Positions 11,411 through 22,740 of a stretch of DNA of 64,000 bases are shown here, piece after piece (position 1 is the first letter of the stretch; each line of letters begins with the position of its first letter). The notes beneath the pieces were generated by a model. That model was not told where the DNA came from. It saw nothing but the letters and a program-made list of their open reading frames with translations, and searched no databases. The DNA is from Harmonia axyridis (lineage: Eukaryota; Arthropoda; Insecta; Coleoptera; Coccinellidae), in contig NC_059505.1 of the NCBI RefSeq assembly GCF_914767665.1, positions 23,371,506 to 23,435,505 on the forward strand, given 5' to 3'. The position numbers were made by a program, and so were the translations under genes.

Positions 11411-11494
11411 AAGTGACTTTTCATGGCTCGCTTAAATTGCCCGCCTCACTCCGTTCGGCGGGCAAACATAAGCTCGCCATGAAAAGTGACACTT
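11411..11494. repeat. Inverted-repeat insertion, ~84 bp
   Basis: AAGTGACTTTTCATGGC (11411-11427) pairs with GCCATGAAAAGTGACACTT (11476-11494). An inner pair, TTGCCCGCC and GGCGGGCAA, surrounds TCACTCCGTTC. It is GC-rich against AT-rich flanks. Like the 1379-1431 hairpin it has CTTTT at the arm tips and a GC-rich core. Confidence 0.65.
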
Positions 11495-11499
11495 CTCCT

Positions 11500-12815
11500 C
11501 CTTGTGAAATAATATACTATTTTCGATGTTTTCTCGATCGACTGTTTGATAATTCTGATAACGCGATCTACATACAATTTTTCGTGAAGCTTGAAATAAG
11601 TATTGAATATTGAAATGCAGATTAACATATTGCTCAAATTCGCAGTTTTGAAATGATAAGGAAAAAAATTTCGAAAGGCATTGAAGCTCCAAACTTCCAA
11701 ATTAGGTGGTTCCGTTCAATAGTTCTCGTCTTCAACCACGGATTTGTCATAGGTGAATCGAACCTTATCGTTTCGGCTAATTCCTGGCTTAAAATCACAA
11801 GAATGGCGGAATGATATAACGTTTCGTTCGAGGAACCAGCGCTGATATATCGAAGAAAAAAAACACTGAATAGGTGTCAGTAGCTCTTGAGCGTTCGTTT
11901 ATTCATGAGCAAATTGCGCCCACATAACTTTTTATAGATTAATGTGACCTCATAGCGCCATAGACACATGAATGAAAGAGGGCTTGAAATTCCTGGTTTC
12001 TTGTCAGTGCTTTCCTTATCTTCTTTTTTAAAATATTTCGCTTATATTAGCTATGTTTCAGACGACGTGATCAACATGAAATGTTGCATAAAACTTGAAA
12101 TTGTTATTCATTATTTATTTGCAGAATCTTTACTCGGTCGGATATGTTGTTAAGAAATTATTAAATAATCTCCTTTGCTTTTCTGCGTTCTGCCGAAAGA
12201 AGTAGCGAATATATGGCATAATAATCTCGGCAGGGTCTAGTAGTGTTAACTCAACAGAATTCAAAGTGTGTATTATAATAATGCTTTCGTTAGACTTTTG
12301 TGCAGCATCTGACAACAAGTTGACGTTTGCATTGACCAATTTCGAGAAATACGTAGTTCGGAAGTTATTGCCTTAATGGCTGAACTGACTAGAAGTAATT
12401 TGAACATACATAATAACTGAATTGTTCAAAACCCTTTTGTGTTCGATGTAAAAAATTGCAGATAAATTAAATTTCTCTGAAACAAGCGTGCAAAAATACA
12501 GCCTCATTCCATCCGAGTCCGGTGTGGTATTATCCAGAAAAATAATGTACCTACATTCCGATTATCCTCACAAATAAGCCCCCAAGTCACCTCCAACCCC
12601 TGATGCGGCATTCCCATTATGCAGTCTCCCTCTATCAGCACCATAGACGTATCAAAACAGACCTGATTGTTTACATTTGAAAGTGAGGCGAACATTCACT
12701 AGTCCACTATTTGTACTGGCCGACTGTAATCTGGTCTATTTCACTGGGGGAAAGCACTGTTGCCAGATTTATCATTTGGGCTGATGTTTCGGTTCAAAAC
12801 TTCGTCCGCAGTTCA
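11500..12815. other. Non-coding sequence upstream of the THAP gene
   Basis: No reading frame is recognised. Sequence from about 12500 is less AT-rich than the region before. It may contain the THAP gene's promoter, but I saw no specific promoter motif. Confidence 0.35.
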
Positions 12816-12821
12816 TGTCTA

Positions 12822-12944
12822 TGCGTTCTTAAACTTACTCCGAGTAAGCTATGATTACTCAAACGCGTTCACAAACGTACTATTCCTTCCTCCGAGTATG
12901 CTCTTCGAGTATCACGGCTTATTCGGAGTAAATTTAAGAACGCA
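12822..12944. repeat. Short inverted-repeat element upstream of the THAP gene
   Basis: TGCGTTCTTAAACTTACTCC (12822 on) and the complement ending AATTTAAGAACGCA (to 12944) form imperfect arms of about 28 bp. It is a 123-bp foldback located about 230 bp before the THAP start codon. Confidence 0.6.
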
Positions 12945-13176
12945 ACCCTTGAATGATTCGGCGTCTGGGGAAGTGCGGCAACACTGTTCTTATTTTATAT
13001 AGGCAAATCGTCAAGATGGCAGGTTTCTTTCACGTGGTCTGTCACATTTGTTGCATCGTTGTCAGCACGAGTCCTGAGATATTTAAGGAGATTTAAGGAA
13101 ATAAATTTGTGTGCTTTAATATTTATTTCGTGATTTGAGCGTTTTAGGCTGAATTTAGTTGAATATATATTTCAAT

Positions 13177-13517
13177 ATGATTCGTCAGTGTGAAATTTGT
13201 AAGAAAAGTAAGATTTCCCATCCGGATTTATCTTTTCATAAGTAAGTAAAAAATGTCATATATTCCAGTGACGTAGGTAGATAAAATTATGTAGAATTAG
13301 AATAATGTGATTGAATATTCATTTCAGATTTCCATCTGATACCGAAAAGAGACGAATTTGGGCTTCGCTCCTTGGATTTGAAAGCGTTAATTTCACTAAG
13401 AAGTTGGTATTTATTTGTTCGAACCATTTCAATCCAGACGATATTGAAATAAGGCCAAATGGAAAATTCCTCAAGCCAGATGTTGTCCCATCACCTTATC
13501 ATACAACATTCGTCTAA
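13177..13517 (+). CDS. Small THAP-domain zinc-finger protein, two exons
   Basis: join(13177..13241,13328..13517), 84 codons plus stop. THAP domains are C2CH zinc-binding DNA-binding modules found in chromatin regulators and in P-element transposases. Exon 1 gives MIRQCEIC with the first two zinc cysteines (C5, C8) and ends in a GTAAGT donor after SFH plus two bases of Lys. Exon 2 follows TTCATTTCAG and continues FPSDTEKRRIW, with the conserved Phe-Pro and Trp. Next come the second zinc pair, C-x2-H in ICSNHFNPDD, and the C-terminal Pro block LKPDVVPS. Splicing preserves the frame exactly. The protein stops right after the domain, so it has neither a transposase nor an effector region. It could be a tiny stand-alone THAP protein, the 5' end of a gene with further splicing, or a remnant of a P-like element. 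The 3' sequence lies in a large inverted duplication. AATAAA is present near 13775. Confidence 0.78.
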
Positions 13518-13529
13518 GAATGTTATGTG

Positions 13530-13957
13530 ATTATTTGTTTCCTTTTCCAATTCGAATTTTATTTTTGGGTGGATATTATTTAAGTATATTTAGAAATTGA
13601 TTTAGTTCCCTGGATGTTCCAGAAAGGCAAGCATCGTATGTTTTCTACAAATCGATACCAAAAGTATATTTTTAGCGGTAATTTATTGAGTTGAAAATTT
13701 TATTTTCTATATAAGACATGAAAATATCTGCGAGAAGTGGGCCTAATGTCAGATATTTTCATGTCCTATATAAAAAATAAAATTTTCAGCTCAAAATAAG
13801 TGGTAAAAATATACTTTCGGTATCGATTTGTAAATTACATAAACTTGCTTTCCTTTCTGAAACATCCAGACAACTAAATCAATTTCTAAATTACATAAAT
13901 AATATCCACCCAAAAATAATATTTAAAATATATATATATTCAAAAACAAATACCGAC
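13530..13957. repeat. Large inverted duplication 3' of the THAP coding region
   Basis: Arms of about 190-200 bp (13530-13735 and 13750-13957) are inverted copies. TTTTTGGGTGGATATTATTT near 13560 mirrors ATAATATCCACCCAAAAAT near 13905, GAAATTGATTTAGTT mirrors AACTAAATCAATTTC, and GACATGAAAATATCTG mirrors CAGATATTTTCATGTC. The loop is only about 20 bp. Transcription through it would give a long hairpin RNA. If the THAP transcript runs past its stop, this is its 3' UTR. Confidence 0.8.
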
Positions 13958-13959
13958 CA

Positions 13960-15850
13960 ACTTTTCGCCTACGCGGCCCAAATATTTCATTCAATAAAAT
14001 GGGAAAAAGATTTTCGCACGCCCATGGATGGTGTTTTCAATTTCAACAGATAATTCTTTTGCAGTGTTGCCGACTCGAAGCTGAGAGAATTGTTCATCCT
14101 TGTCTCACTCGTTAACTGTACTATAGCCGTCCTTATCCAAACAATGTGAATGTTTGCTTCACAACAAAGCGAGTCCCAGTACGGGGATGTTTCGTCTCCT
14201 TAGGATAATAAGTCTATGATCAGCACCATGCTCATTCAAAAACGAGAGACGAGTTTCGAGTTCTCATATTTCCATATCCTCGACCCCCGACGCCACAATG
14301 CGTGGCGGACGCCATTAGCCTATCCGAAATGACGTACCTTGTGACGCTGTGGGGTGACATTTCCATATCGTGCATACGTTGTTCTTTTTCTAGCCGCCGT
14401 CGGCCTCTGTAGCCCTCCGAGATGGCAGCCATTGAAAAATTCTCATATGCATGAACATGCGACATTAATTTCGGGCAAATCCGGACTTTCGAACGAATTT
14501 GTTACGCGGCGACGGCGTGAAGAACCTTTCCAGGGGTGTGTTTTGAGGGAATATAAATTATTTTCTGCTGGAACGCTTCTTTGGGTTCTCCTCGCAGAGC
14601 CCGTTGAAGGAAATGGATTATTGTAATAACACTACGCGATACAGGCGGAGAGATATTCCATTTTTCACATGTTATATTTTTGCCCGCCGCATACATCTTG
14701 CCGATTGATCTTACTTAACATTGTGGAATATTACTATTTCGAAGACGTAACGAACATTGCTCAATGATTCAGAAAATAAGTTTCGAAGTTTCAGGCCATT
14801 TTTTGCAGGCCAAAATAAGACTGGTTTTACAATAAATATGTATTTGCCAACGAGTCCTTACCGATACTATGTATTGATCTTTTTAAACGGATCAATTACA
14901 AATAGATAAATCTACTGCTACGTATGAGATAATGAAAAATGCTGGAAACATTGAAGCTATTCAATATTTACACAATAACTTGCGACCCTAGAAACTTGAA
15001 ATTTTTAGGATAGGGTCGGATCTCGAATGCCGATTTCAACTTCGATATGAAATAAAAATTTTTCATTTGGTTGGATGCAGAAAATTTCAAGTCTCGTGCA
15101 TAATTTCGTTTGATAGCATAACTATAGAACACTAGAATACAAAAGGAATATTAACCGTATATTCCCTTGTTTATTCATTCGATTACGTTGAGATTTTTTA
15201 GTAATAAAAGTCAAACCATTGCAAATTTCGAGCGGAATTTCTTGCAAAACATAAATCTAATATTTCCGCAACATCCGATCCAATCCAACATAAACTTTGC
15301 CAATATATTCAGTAGTTTCTAGATCTTTTCAAAATTTTGTAATGATATCGGATTCAAAATCATTGAATCTGCTAGCAGAAAATCGAAACAAATGAAATAG
15401 ACTGGTTTGAAGTCAGCAGCGCTGGTTCATTCATAAACCGATTAAACATTTGGAGACCACATAACTGTATACATGTTGTCATCAAGGGCGTAATTAGTGG
15501 ATGAATGGAAGAACTCCCAAAAGCTGTTGATGCCAATACAACTAAAGCCTCAAAAACATTTTTATATAGGTTTCTCGGAACGCGAAGTTTCTTATCTACC
15601 AATTCCACGCCAGTTTCGATACGTTAATGAACGTTGCGTGCACGGAAGGATTTTAAAGTTTCCTCATTGTTCTCCTCTAGCTTGGGTGGTTGAGGTGACT
15701 TCCTGTTCGATTGATTATCATTGTTTCTCACAGAAAATTGAATTTTTGAAATGATTTGAAGACGATTTTTCAAACAACAAAGCATGTGTATTTACATGTA
15801 ATCTCAGTATGAGCTGAGGAAATGTGAACGGGGCATCATACATTTCAATG
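13960..15850. other. Unique sequence with a GC-richer block (14040-14700)
   Basis: No coding family was recognised in several overlapping short open frames. The 14040-14700 block is clearly less AT-rich and non-repetitive, as expected of a conserved non-coding element or an unrecognised untranslated exon. 14700-15850 is ordinary AT-rich sequence. Confidence 0.35.
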
Positions 15851-15861
15851 GATAATACAAA

Positions 15862-16397
15862 AAAAAATATCTGTGAAATTCAAAAAATTGGGTTCTTTGG
15901 CTTATGGCTTATTGCAACTCTGTTCTGACATGATACTGTGTTGAATGATATAATTAATATAAATGCGATATAATAAATGTATGGATATGAATTATGAATA
16001 TCAGACCTAATATGGGTGGTAGCGAGCTCAATTCGTTGTAATTATCGAAAATGAAATAGAAAATCAAGAGAAAAATATTTAATCTTTAGCGTCAACGAAA
16101 TTGGTATAATTCATTTATTGTATTATAAATACTACTTTTTTCAACAAATGAAATGTTAAAAGTGAGTTTATGATGGTTTTTCTAATTTAGTAGCTTATTT
16201 CCAAGGTTCAAATGATATATCTTATGCCTGGAAAAACTTCAGTGTTTTCAGGGGTGAATTAGCTTATCATGAAAATTTGAAATGGCTTTATCTTTTTAAC
16301 CGGGCCGAATCGGAAAAAATGGTAAATGAAAAAAGTGTTTCTTTTGACTTCAAAAATCTTCGGTTAAAATATATGTACAAATCGATGACTCACCCTG
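15862..16397 (+). mobile_element. Family B element, truncated and internally deleted copy
   Basis: The right end (GACTCACCCTG-TA) and about 450 bp inward match, in inverted orientation, the left end of the family-B copy at 19107. The left part (CTGTGAAATTCAAAAAATTG) matches an internal segment of that copy near 20520, so the two are joined by an internal deletion. The other terminus is missing. Confidence 0.75.
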
Positions 16398-16751
16398 TAT
16401 ACTAGTATGTATAAAAATGTTTACGTTTGTGTGAGTTTGATTTTTTCCACGACTGAATAATATGTTATTTGCTACAAATACAGACTCGATATTTTCTAGT
16501 TGATTATTTGAACCGATCAAAATGTTTATACATCTATCTAAATATAAAAATGAATCCCTTTTTCCTTGGTCACGGCATCACGCTTGAATGGCTGGACCGA
16601 TTTCACTAATTCTTTTTTTGTAGTATTTGTTATTATTAGGAGAAGGTTCTTATGTAAGAAAAAAAAATACAAAAGTTGCAAAATTCACGTAGTTGACATT
16701 GAAACAAAGAAACGTAGTTTATAATGTTTATATGCTCTTTGCAAATATATC

Positions 16752-17070
16752 TGTCGGAGCCACCTCGGTGGCGTGGTCGACAGAGACCTCGACTGTGGCA
16801 CCGAAGGTCCAGCTTCCAATCCCGGTTAGAGCATGGATTTTTAGTGGTTGTTCAAGTCTTGAGGAAAAATAAAAATTTTATGTTGACATAAGGATGAATG
16901 CGAGTGTGAATTATATGTAATACATGTGGGAAAATGACGAGAAATCCAACAAATTTGTGACTGGGTACATAACCAAAGGTTGAGCCCAACAAGCGAGAAA
17001 GAATGAATGAATGAATTGGTCGGAGTTGGTCTGTGGTCGGAGTTATAATAACAAGATACCTACATAATTC
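16752..17070 (+). mobile_element. tRNA-derived SINE-like insertion inside the Helitron
   Basis: GGAGCCACCTCGGTGGCGTG and the following CCAATCCCGGTTAGAGCATG resemble a tRNA-related head: an A-box-like TGGCGTGGTCGACAG and a B-box-like CTTCCAATCC about 45 bp apart. GC is far above that of the surrounding Helitron. The tail runs to roughly 17070. The boundary is approximate and no target duplication was identified. Confidence 0.55.
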
Positions 17071-17270
17071 ATTTACCATTTCTTAGTTTAGTTTTCACAT
17101 TGGTTTCTACAGGATAATTTGTAGTGTGTGTTTTTTTCTGAAGTGTTTGTTCAACAAGGTTAGTCAAATTAATATAGTGTTGGAAAGTTTTGATAGACCA
17201 TTTTCATACTTTTACAAAAAAATAGGTACTATAGTTTTTTTTATTTTCAGTTGAATTTTTGTTTCTGAAA

Positions 17271-17681
17271 ATGCCGGCAATTAGACGTACAAACTTAAGT
17301 CGCAGAACCCGTAATGCTGCAAGTCAAAGAAATGCAAAAGCAAGTCAAACTGATGAGCAACGTGAAACGCGGAATAAAGTTGAACGGAATCGATGGAACC
17401 GGAACCAACAAAATAGAAGTGTTGCGTTTAACCCCTATAGAGCTGCATTTAATTATAACAAAGAAATTGACTACAGAACACTGCATATCGTTGCTATTGG
17501 ACCAATGAACGTTGTTTTTCAATATTGCAAGGCATTTAAGTTTAAAAATGAAATCTTGAAAATTCATGTTTTTCACATGGCCAGTTATATGTCGCCTGTT
17601 CCCGTGTCGGTATACCAACAACACTATTTATATACGCGCCAGAGAATAAAACTAAGAATATTGTGTATCATAAAGCATTAG
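17271..17681 (+). pseudogene. Helitron Rep/helicase N-terminal fragment
   Basis: A start at MPAIRRTNLSRRTRNAASQR matches the usual N-terminus of Helitron replication/helicase proteins (Arg-rich, RRTRNA). It is followed by a basic Gln/Arg-rich stretch and YNKEIDYRTLHIVAIGPMN, VFQYCKAFKFKNE, which corresponds to the zinc-finger entrance of the family (C-x2-C-x-A-x-K-x2-x-E). Only the first Cys region is present. After about residue 95 the frame no longer resembles the family, and it stops at 17681, just before the Helitron 3' end. The Rep and PIF1-like helicase domains of the roughly 1400-residue protein are absent. Confidence 0.72.
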
Positions 17682-17827
17682 AATAATAAACACTTTGTTT
17701 TTGGAAGAATTTTGATTTACTAATATACCAACAGCAATACTTAATAAAGAAATTAACTTAATTAAGATAAAAAGGTAACAGATATTTCTTGATTATAGGG
17801 CGGTACGAAGTTCGCCGGGTCAGCTAG

Positions 17828-19100
17828 TATTATAATATAATATAAAAGAAAACTCCTTTCAACATCAATACGACAAGGATGCACCCTAATTTTTCTTTGG
17901 ACTGACGGTATCAAAACAAAACATTAGAAATTCTCTATCAGTGAATCTCTTGAATTGCAAACCTTTTTATTCGTGGACATGTCCGACGGATCGATACCAT
18001 GAAACCCTATTCCTGTAATGGCCTGTTTGAAGAATTACTTCCGTCCGAAACGAAATAATCGTAGAACATTGTTCGAGTTATCCTGATTACGGAAATCCTT
18101 CTACCCTTCCGGTTGTTGGGCCATCTCTTGGGAGATTGCAATCTTGAACACTGATACATTCTATTTAATGCCAAAGATTCGTGTTTAGGGTTGATGAATT
18201 TTAGGAATTATATCTGATGTGCCTTTCCCTGTAATGACAATGTAGTGAATCACTAAAATTGAATACACGAATAAAATGTATCTCCAGTACGTTACATATA
18301 TTCTATAGACTTCAATGCTCCTAAAACATCTTCTATGAAGCAGACTCAAATTATTGATGACAATTTCGGTATTTTTTCAGATTAATCTTTGAACTTGGAT
18401 TTCCAATAATAATAATTTCACCTGAGCTGTTATATTTACAGTTCCTTGGTAGCGTTGAAATATGTTTGAGTAGTTCAAACACATCATTTTTGTTAAGGCT
18501 TCCTAGCAACGGCTTTGTGGTTTCTACAAAATGGCGAATACGCCAGTTTCCAACTTCTTGGTGAATAGTTTTTATCTCGGTTTTTATTGAGCCGAAAACC
18601 TTTGGTGGTAGTGCATTCAAAAAGTTTAATTGAAATTTAATGAGTGGTGTAGATAGATATTTTGTATTGTTATATATAGTACAATATATGAATATCTACG
18701 TACTCTGTTCATTACTTATTATTCAACACTCTTTCATCGGATTCAACATATATCTTCATTAAAACCTACAGCTCTCTAAATCAGTGTTTGTTATTAAATC
18801 GGATCCATTAATTCAATCGAAAACATCTTTATGGAAGTTCTAGGTAAGCTATTAGTAAATTTTCCTATCTTCAATCCCATCGCTATCCCTCATCAACACG
18901 TCTTGCAATCTCACCAATCATCCTAATTGGTTTCAAATGTGATTTTTATCTCGAATCCTGCCACGTCTTGCACTGGACAAGTTAACACCGTCAACGTATA
19001 TCCCCCATTTTCCCTCCTCTCACGAGTAGCAAATCAGAAGGCAAAAATCTCAGCAACAATTGTCCGCTTATGTCCTTTGAAATCAGTGTGAACTTCTAGT
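17828..19100. other. Mostly unique sequence; RT scrap and unrecognised frame
   Basis: At about 17860-17905 (plus) SIRQGCTL resembles the RQGCxLSPLLF block of LINE reverse transcriptases, a tiny relic. At 18351-18620 (minus) an 89-codon frame (MNALPPKVFGSIKTEIKTIH) has NALPPKV like the tail of LINE ORF2 products, but the rest is unrecognised. Nothing else was seen. Confidence 0.35.
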
Positions 19101-19106
19101 GCTATA

Positions 19107-20982
19107 CAGGGTGAGTCTTTGACTTGTACATATATTTTAACCGAAGATTTTTGAGGTCAAAAGAAACACTTTTTTCATTTGCCATTTTTTCCGATTCGGC
19201 CCGGTTAAAAAGATACAGCCATTTTAAATTTTCATAATGAGCTAATTCACCCCTGGAAACCGGAATACTGAAGTTTTTGCAAGTATAAGATATACCATTT
19301 GAAACTTGGAAATAAGCTACTAAATTAGAAAAACCATTATAAACCCACTTTGAACATTCCATTTGTTGAAGAAAGTAGTATATTTATAATATAATAAATG
19401 AGTTATCCCAATTTCATTGATGATAAAGATTGAATATTTTTCTCTTGATTTTCTATTTCGTTTTCGATAATCATAACGAATTGAGCTCGCTACCACCCAT
19501 ATTGGCTCAGCTCTGATATTCATAATTCATATCCATTCATTTATTATATCGCATTTATATTACTTATATCGTTGTTTATTTCATTTTCGTACAAGAAACC
19601 TAACCTAACATTCTAAAATAAATAATATTCATCTGTGAAAGTTCTAACACAGACTAGTAGTCTGTGGTTTAAGTTTGAACCTCAAATTTCGGGTGTTGCA
19701 AATTTAAACAAAGTAGTTCGAATAATCTATGTTCTAACCTAAAATATTCATTTTCATTTCCTGTTTATACTGTTATTGTGATATGATATTTGATATTATG
19801 TATGCATAAAATGAAAATCATCGAAGATTTGAAGAAACCTAACAGAATATTGAAGTTCCATACATATTTTCAAGAAATTTAAAAACAATCTCCAAAATAA
19901 TTGTGTGGATACAAAATAAATGAGTGTGCATTCTGATAGAAAGCAATTCCTTTATGAAATGAAGCATTTGATTTGTTCCAACTATCTCATAAAAATATTG
20001 ATCTGCATCAATATTTTTGAAGCCATCAGTGTGAAAATATGGAAATAAAGTTTTATGGCTCTGTAATCAATGGAAAATGTTGAACTCCACTTGTAATCAA
20101 ATTTGTACTATAAGTAATATGTACCTACATTATAGCCAACCCTACTACATGATTCATCTTGATTTTGCCATTGAAAATAAATGAGAAATATTCAATATAA
20201 ATATCCACAATTTCTGTTGCCTGTTTCTTTCAACTCAACTATTTGTTTTCACATTAAAACAATTATGGCACTCTTGGAAGTATGTCATCTGGACTTTTCA
20301 AAAAGAAAGTTGATTTTAATGAAGTATCTTCTTATCATCAGAGCTGTGCCAAAGCTCAGTAATTTGTAATCAAATTGAGGAGTTGAGGTGAGCTTATTCA
20401 AATAACTTCATTTTCAAACTAAGTTGGCTAGTACTTCAATTCTAAAACCTGGGACATGACATCATAGTAAATATTCATTTCTGTGGATTTTTTCCACAAC
20501 AGAACAGAGTTGCATTTAGCCAAAGTACCCAATTTTTTGAATTTCACAGATAATTTTTTTTTTGAGATCAAGTTACTCGAAAACGGCGCTTAGTACAAGA
20601 AAATATGAAGAATACTTTTATTTTTCAAATTAGCCAGATATTCTTCAATGAACGTTTAAATTACTTTTGAGAGTTGGGTTCTTTGAATTTCTGGTATTTT
20701 TATGGGATGTAATGTTCATAATGAAGAAACTGAAAGATGTGTAGGGAATCTTGTGTTCGGAAAAAATGTATCACATCAAGGAATAGCTATATTCCAAAAA
20801 TCATTTCTTTCGATAGAACCATTTACGAGATATAGCCGAAAATCAAATTTTTTAATCGATTTTCAACAGCCTGTATCTTTGTAACCGGGCCGAATCGGAA
20901 AAAATTATAAAGGAAAAAAGTGTTTCTTTTGACCTCAAGAATATTCGGTTAAAATATATGTACAAGTCAAAGACTCACCCTG
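19107..20982. mobile_element. Family B element, copy 1 (1.9 kb, TA-flanked)
   Basis: The ends CAGGGTGAGTCTTTGACTTG and its complement lie inside TA dinucleotides (19105-06, 20983-84). Terminal inverted repeats of about 140 bp contain a conserved block, GGTCAAAAGAAACACTTTTT. The interior of about 1.5 kb is AT-rich, and I recognise no transposase in it. The short open frames are chance frames through the repeats. TA flanks suggest mobilisation by a Tc1/mariner-type transposase supplied elsewhere. Confidence 0.85.
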
Positions 20983-20997
20983 TATAGGGGTTAATAC

Positions 20998-21232
20998 TCG
21001 ATTCAGAAGATACTTCCCTCTGCACTCCGAAAATTTTAAAAAAATATTCAAGATTTTTCTGAGGATTGACTTTTATCATGTTTTAATTATTTCTTATCAT
21101 AAATATATTCTCTTATGAAGTTATTCATAATAAGAAATATCAAAACATGGTAAAAGTCAATCTTTATGAAAATCTTGAATAATTTTACAAATATTCGGAT
21201 GGTAGGAAAAAGTTTCTTCTGAATTGACTATT
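20998..21232. repeat. Foldback element beside the family-B copy
   Basis: Arms of about 105 bp (20998-21108 and 21126-21232) share TTCAGAAGA at the tips, ATTCAAGATTTT, and GACTTTTA.CATGTTTT, with an 18-bp loop. It starts only 14 bp after the family-B right end. Confidence 0.7.
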
Positions 21233-21234
21233 AA

Positions 21235-21765
21235 TTTTTTTTCTTTCTACTCGAATGATTCTTGTCATTGGAATAAATTACTCATAATATCTGAAAATAA
21301 TAATTTCTAATGACTTTTGGCATTTTAATCAGCTCAGCAGTTTTTTGTATAATGTTACTTGTTTCTCTCATTTGTCATTGTTCAACAAGGAGGCCAAAAT
21401 AATCGAAAAAAAAAATAATAAACAATGGCGGCCAAAGCTTCAATAAGTTTATGTATAATATAATAATATTCTCTTTACTGTTCTATTTGTTTAAACACTT
21501 AAGATCTTTTGCTCGCGATACCGCCAGTCTTTGGGACAAAACTGTTATACTTTTTTCTTTCAACTTATTATTATACATACGCAATTTCACCTCGGTCAGA
21601 TCTGTAGTCGATCTTGACTTTTTTTTTCATATATGAAATCATTATCAACGAAACAAAATTGCGGAATGTCATAATAATCCTTATTCAGTTTTTGACGAGT
21701 AATGAATTTAACGGTGGCATTCGAGAGTTGAACCATTCTTGAAAATTGCCACATAAGCAAACAAC
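21235..21765. other. AT-rich non-coding sequence
   Basis: No gene or repeat was recognised, apart from homopolymer runs. Confidence 0.4.
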
Positions 21766-21769
21766 TTGC

Positions 21770-22740
21770 TTCTGCCGTTTTTTTCCGAAATTCGAGGCTT
21801 CATTGTGAAAACTGATTTTACATTCATGATTCAAAGTATTGTCCATCGCTGGCCACTACTTTCGGGGAGCGTACGAATCCTGCCTTGAAAAAACTGGTCA
21901 TCTTTTGAAGCGATCCACGAATCGATCCAATTTTTTACTTCTTCGAAAGACTGGAAGTGCTGGTCAGACAGGCCTTGTGCCTTTGATCAAAACAAGGGAA
22001 CAACGTCTGGAGAATATGGCGAGTGGGATAGGACTTTCTATTTCAACAATTCCAAGTATGTCTTGGCCACTTTCGCAACATAGGGTCGAGCATTGTCATG
22101 CTCTAAAATAACTTTATCATGTCTCTCGTTGTATTACGGGCGTTTGGCTTTCAATGCTCGTCCCAAACGCATTGATTGCGTTCGATAACAATCGCCTGTG
22201 ATTGTTTTAGTCGATTTTAATAACTCATAATACACTACGCAAAGCAGGTTTCACCAAATACTGAGCAATACTTGGAACCGTGAATAGACCGTCAACGTGG
22301 AAGCATGGCCGGGATATCCCCATGATTTTCTGCGCTTGGGATTATCGTAATAAACCCTTTTTTTCCAGCTACAATGCGATGCAAAAATCCCTTTCGTCTT
22401 TGCCTTGCAAGCAGCTGTTCACAAGCAAGCAAACGCCGTTCAACACCTCTCGGCTTCAACTCGTACGGCACCCAATTTGCTTGTTTCTGAATCATTCCCA
22501 TGACTTTTAGGTGTTTTGAAATGGCTTGTTGCATCACTCCAAATGATCCTGTCAATTCTTGTTGCGTTTATAAAGTGTCTTGAACAAGTAATGCTTCCAA
22601 TTCTACCGCTATGCTGGTTTTCGATGTCGAAATCACCGTTCTTGAAGCGTTGAAACCACTCCTGACACGTTCTTTCACTAATAGCGGCCTCACATAGGTA
22701 TTTGACAGCATTCGATGAGCCTCAGCCGCAGATCCCATCA
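21770..22740 (-). pseudogene. mariner transposase relic, lineage 1 (copy 2)
   Basis: Minus strand, several frameshifts. The N-terminal helix-turn-helix is recognisable as ISERTCQEWFQRFKNGDFD (near 22650). The middle has KHLKVMGMIQKQANWVPYEL (the WVPHEL motif), then VERRLLACEQLLARQRRKGF, then a frame change in the first catalytic block. The C-terminal half is badly broken. It is clearly the same lineage as 8690-9460 (shared QLLxRQRRK, HRI, and similar 3' flank GAGGCTT.ATTGT). It is non-functional. Confidence 0.8.

Larger units (their letters stand above)
16533..17827 (+). mobile_element. Helitron (non-autonomous, 1.3 kb)
   Basis: The 5' end TCTATCTAAATATAAAAATG is followed by the subterminal GGCTGGACCGATTTCACTAA, typical of insect Helitrons. 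The 3' end has a GC hairpin (GGGCGG..AAGTTCGCCGGG) followed by TCAGCTAG|T, the CTRR terminus. It lies between A and T, as expected for Helitron insertion without target duplication. It contains a SINE-like insertion and a fragment of the Helitron protein. Confidence 0.88.

Noticed and set aside
11432..11700. Overlapping minus-strand frames of 84-86 codons
   Set aside because: They read through the 84-bp foldback and have no protein similarity I can recognise.
16755..16830. Possible functional tRNA gene
   Set aside because: A-box and B-box-like stretches are imperfect and no cloverleaf closes; better explained as a SINE head.
20702..20884. Open frames through the family-B inverted repeat (also at 19102-19362 and 50034-50528)
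   Set aside because: They recur because the DNA repeat recurs, run across terminal repeats, and show no transposase motif.
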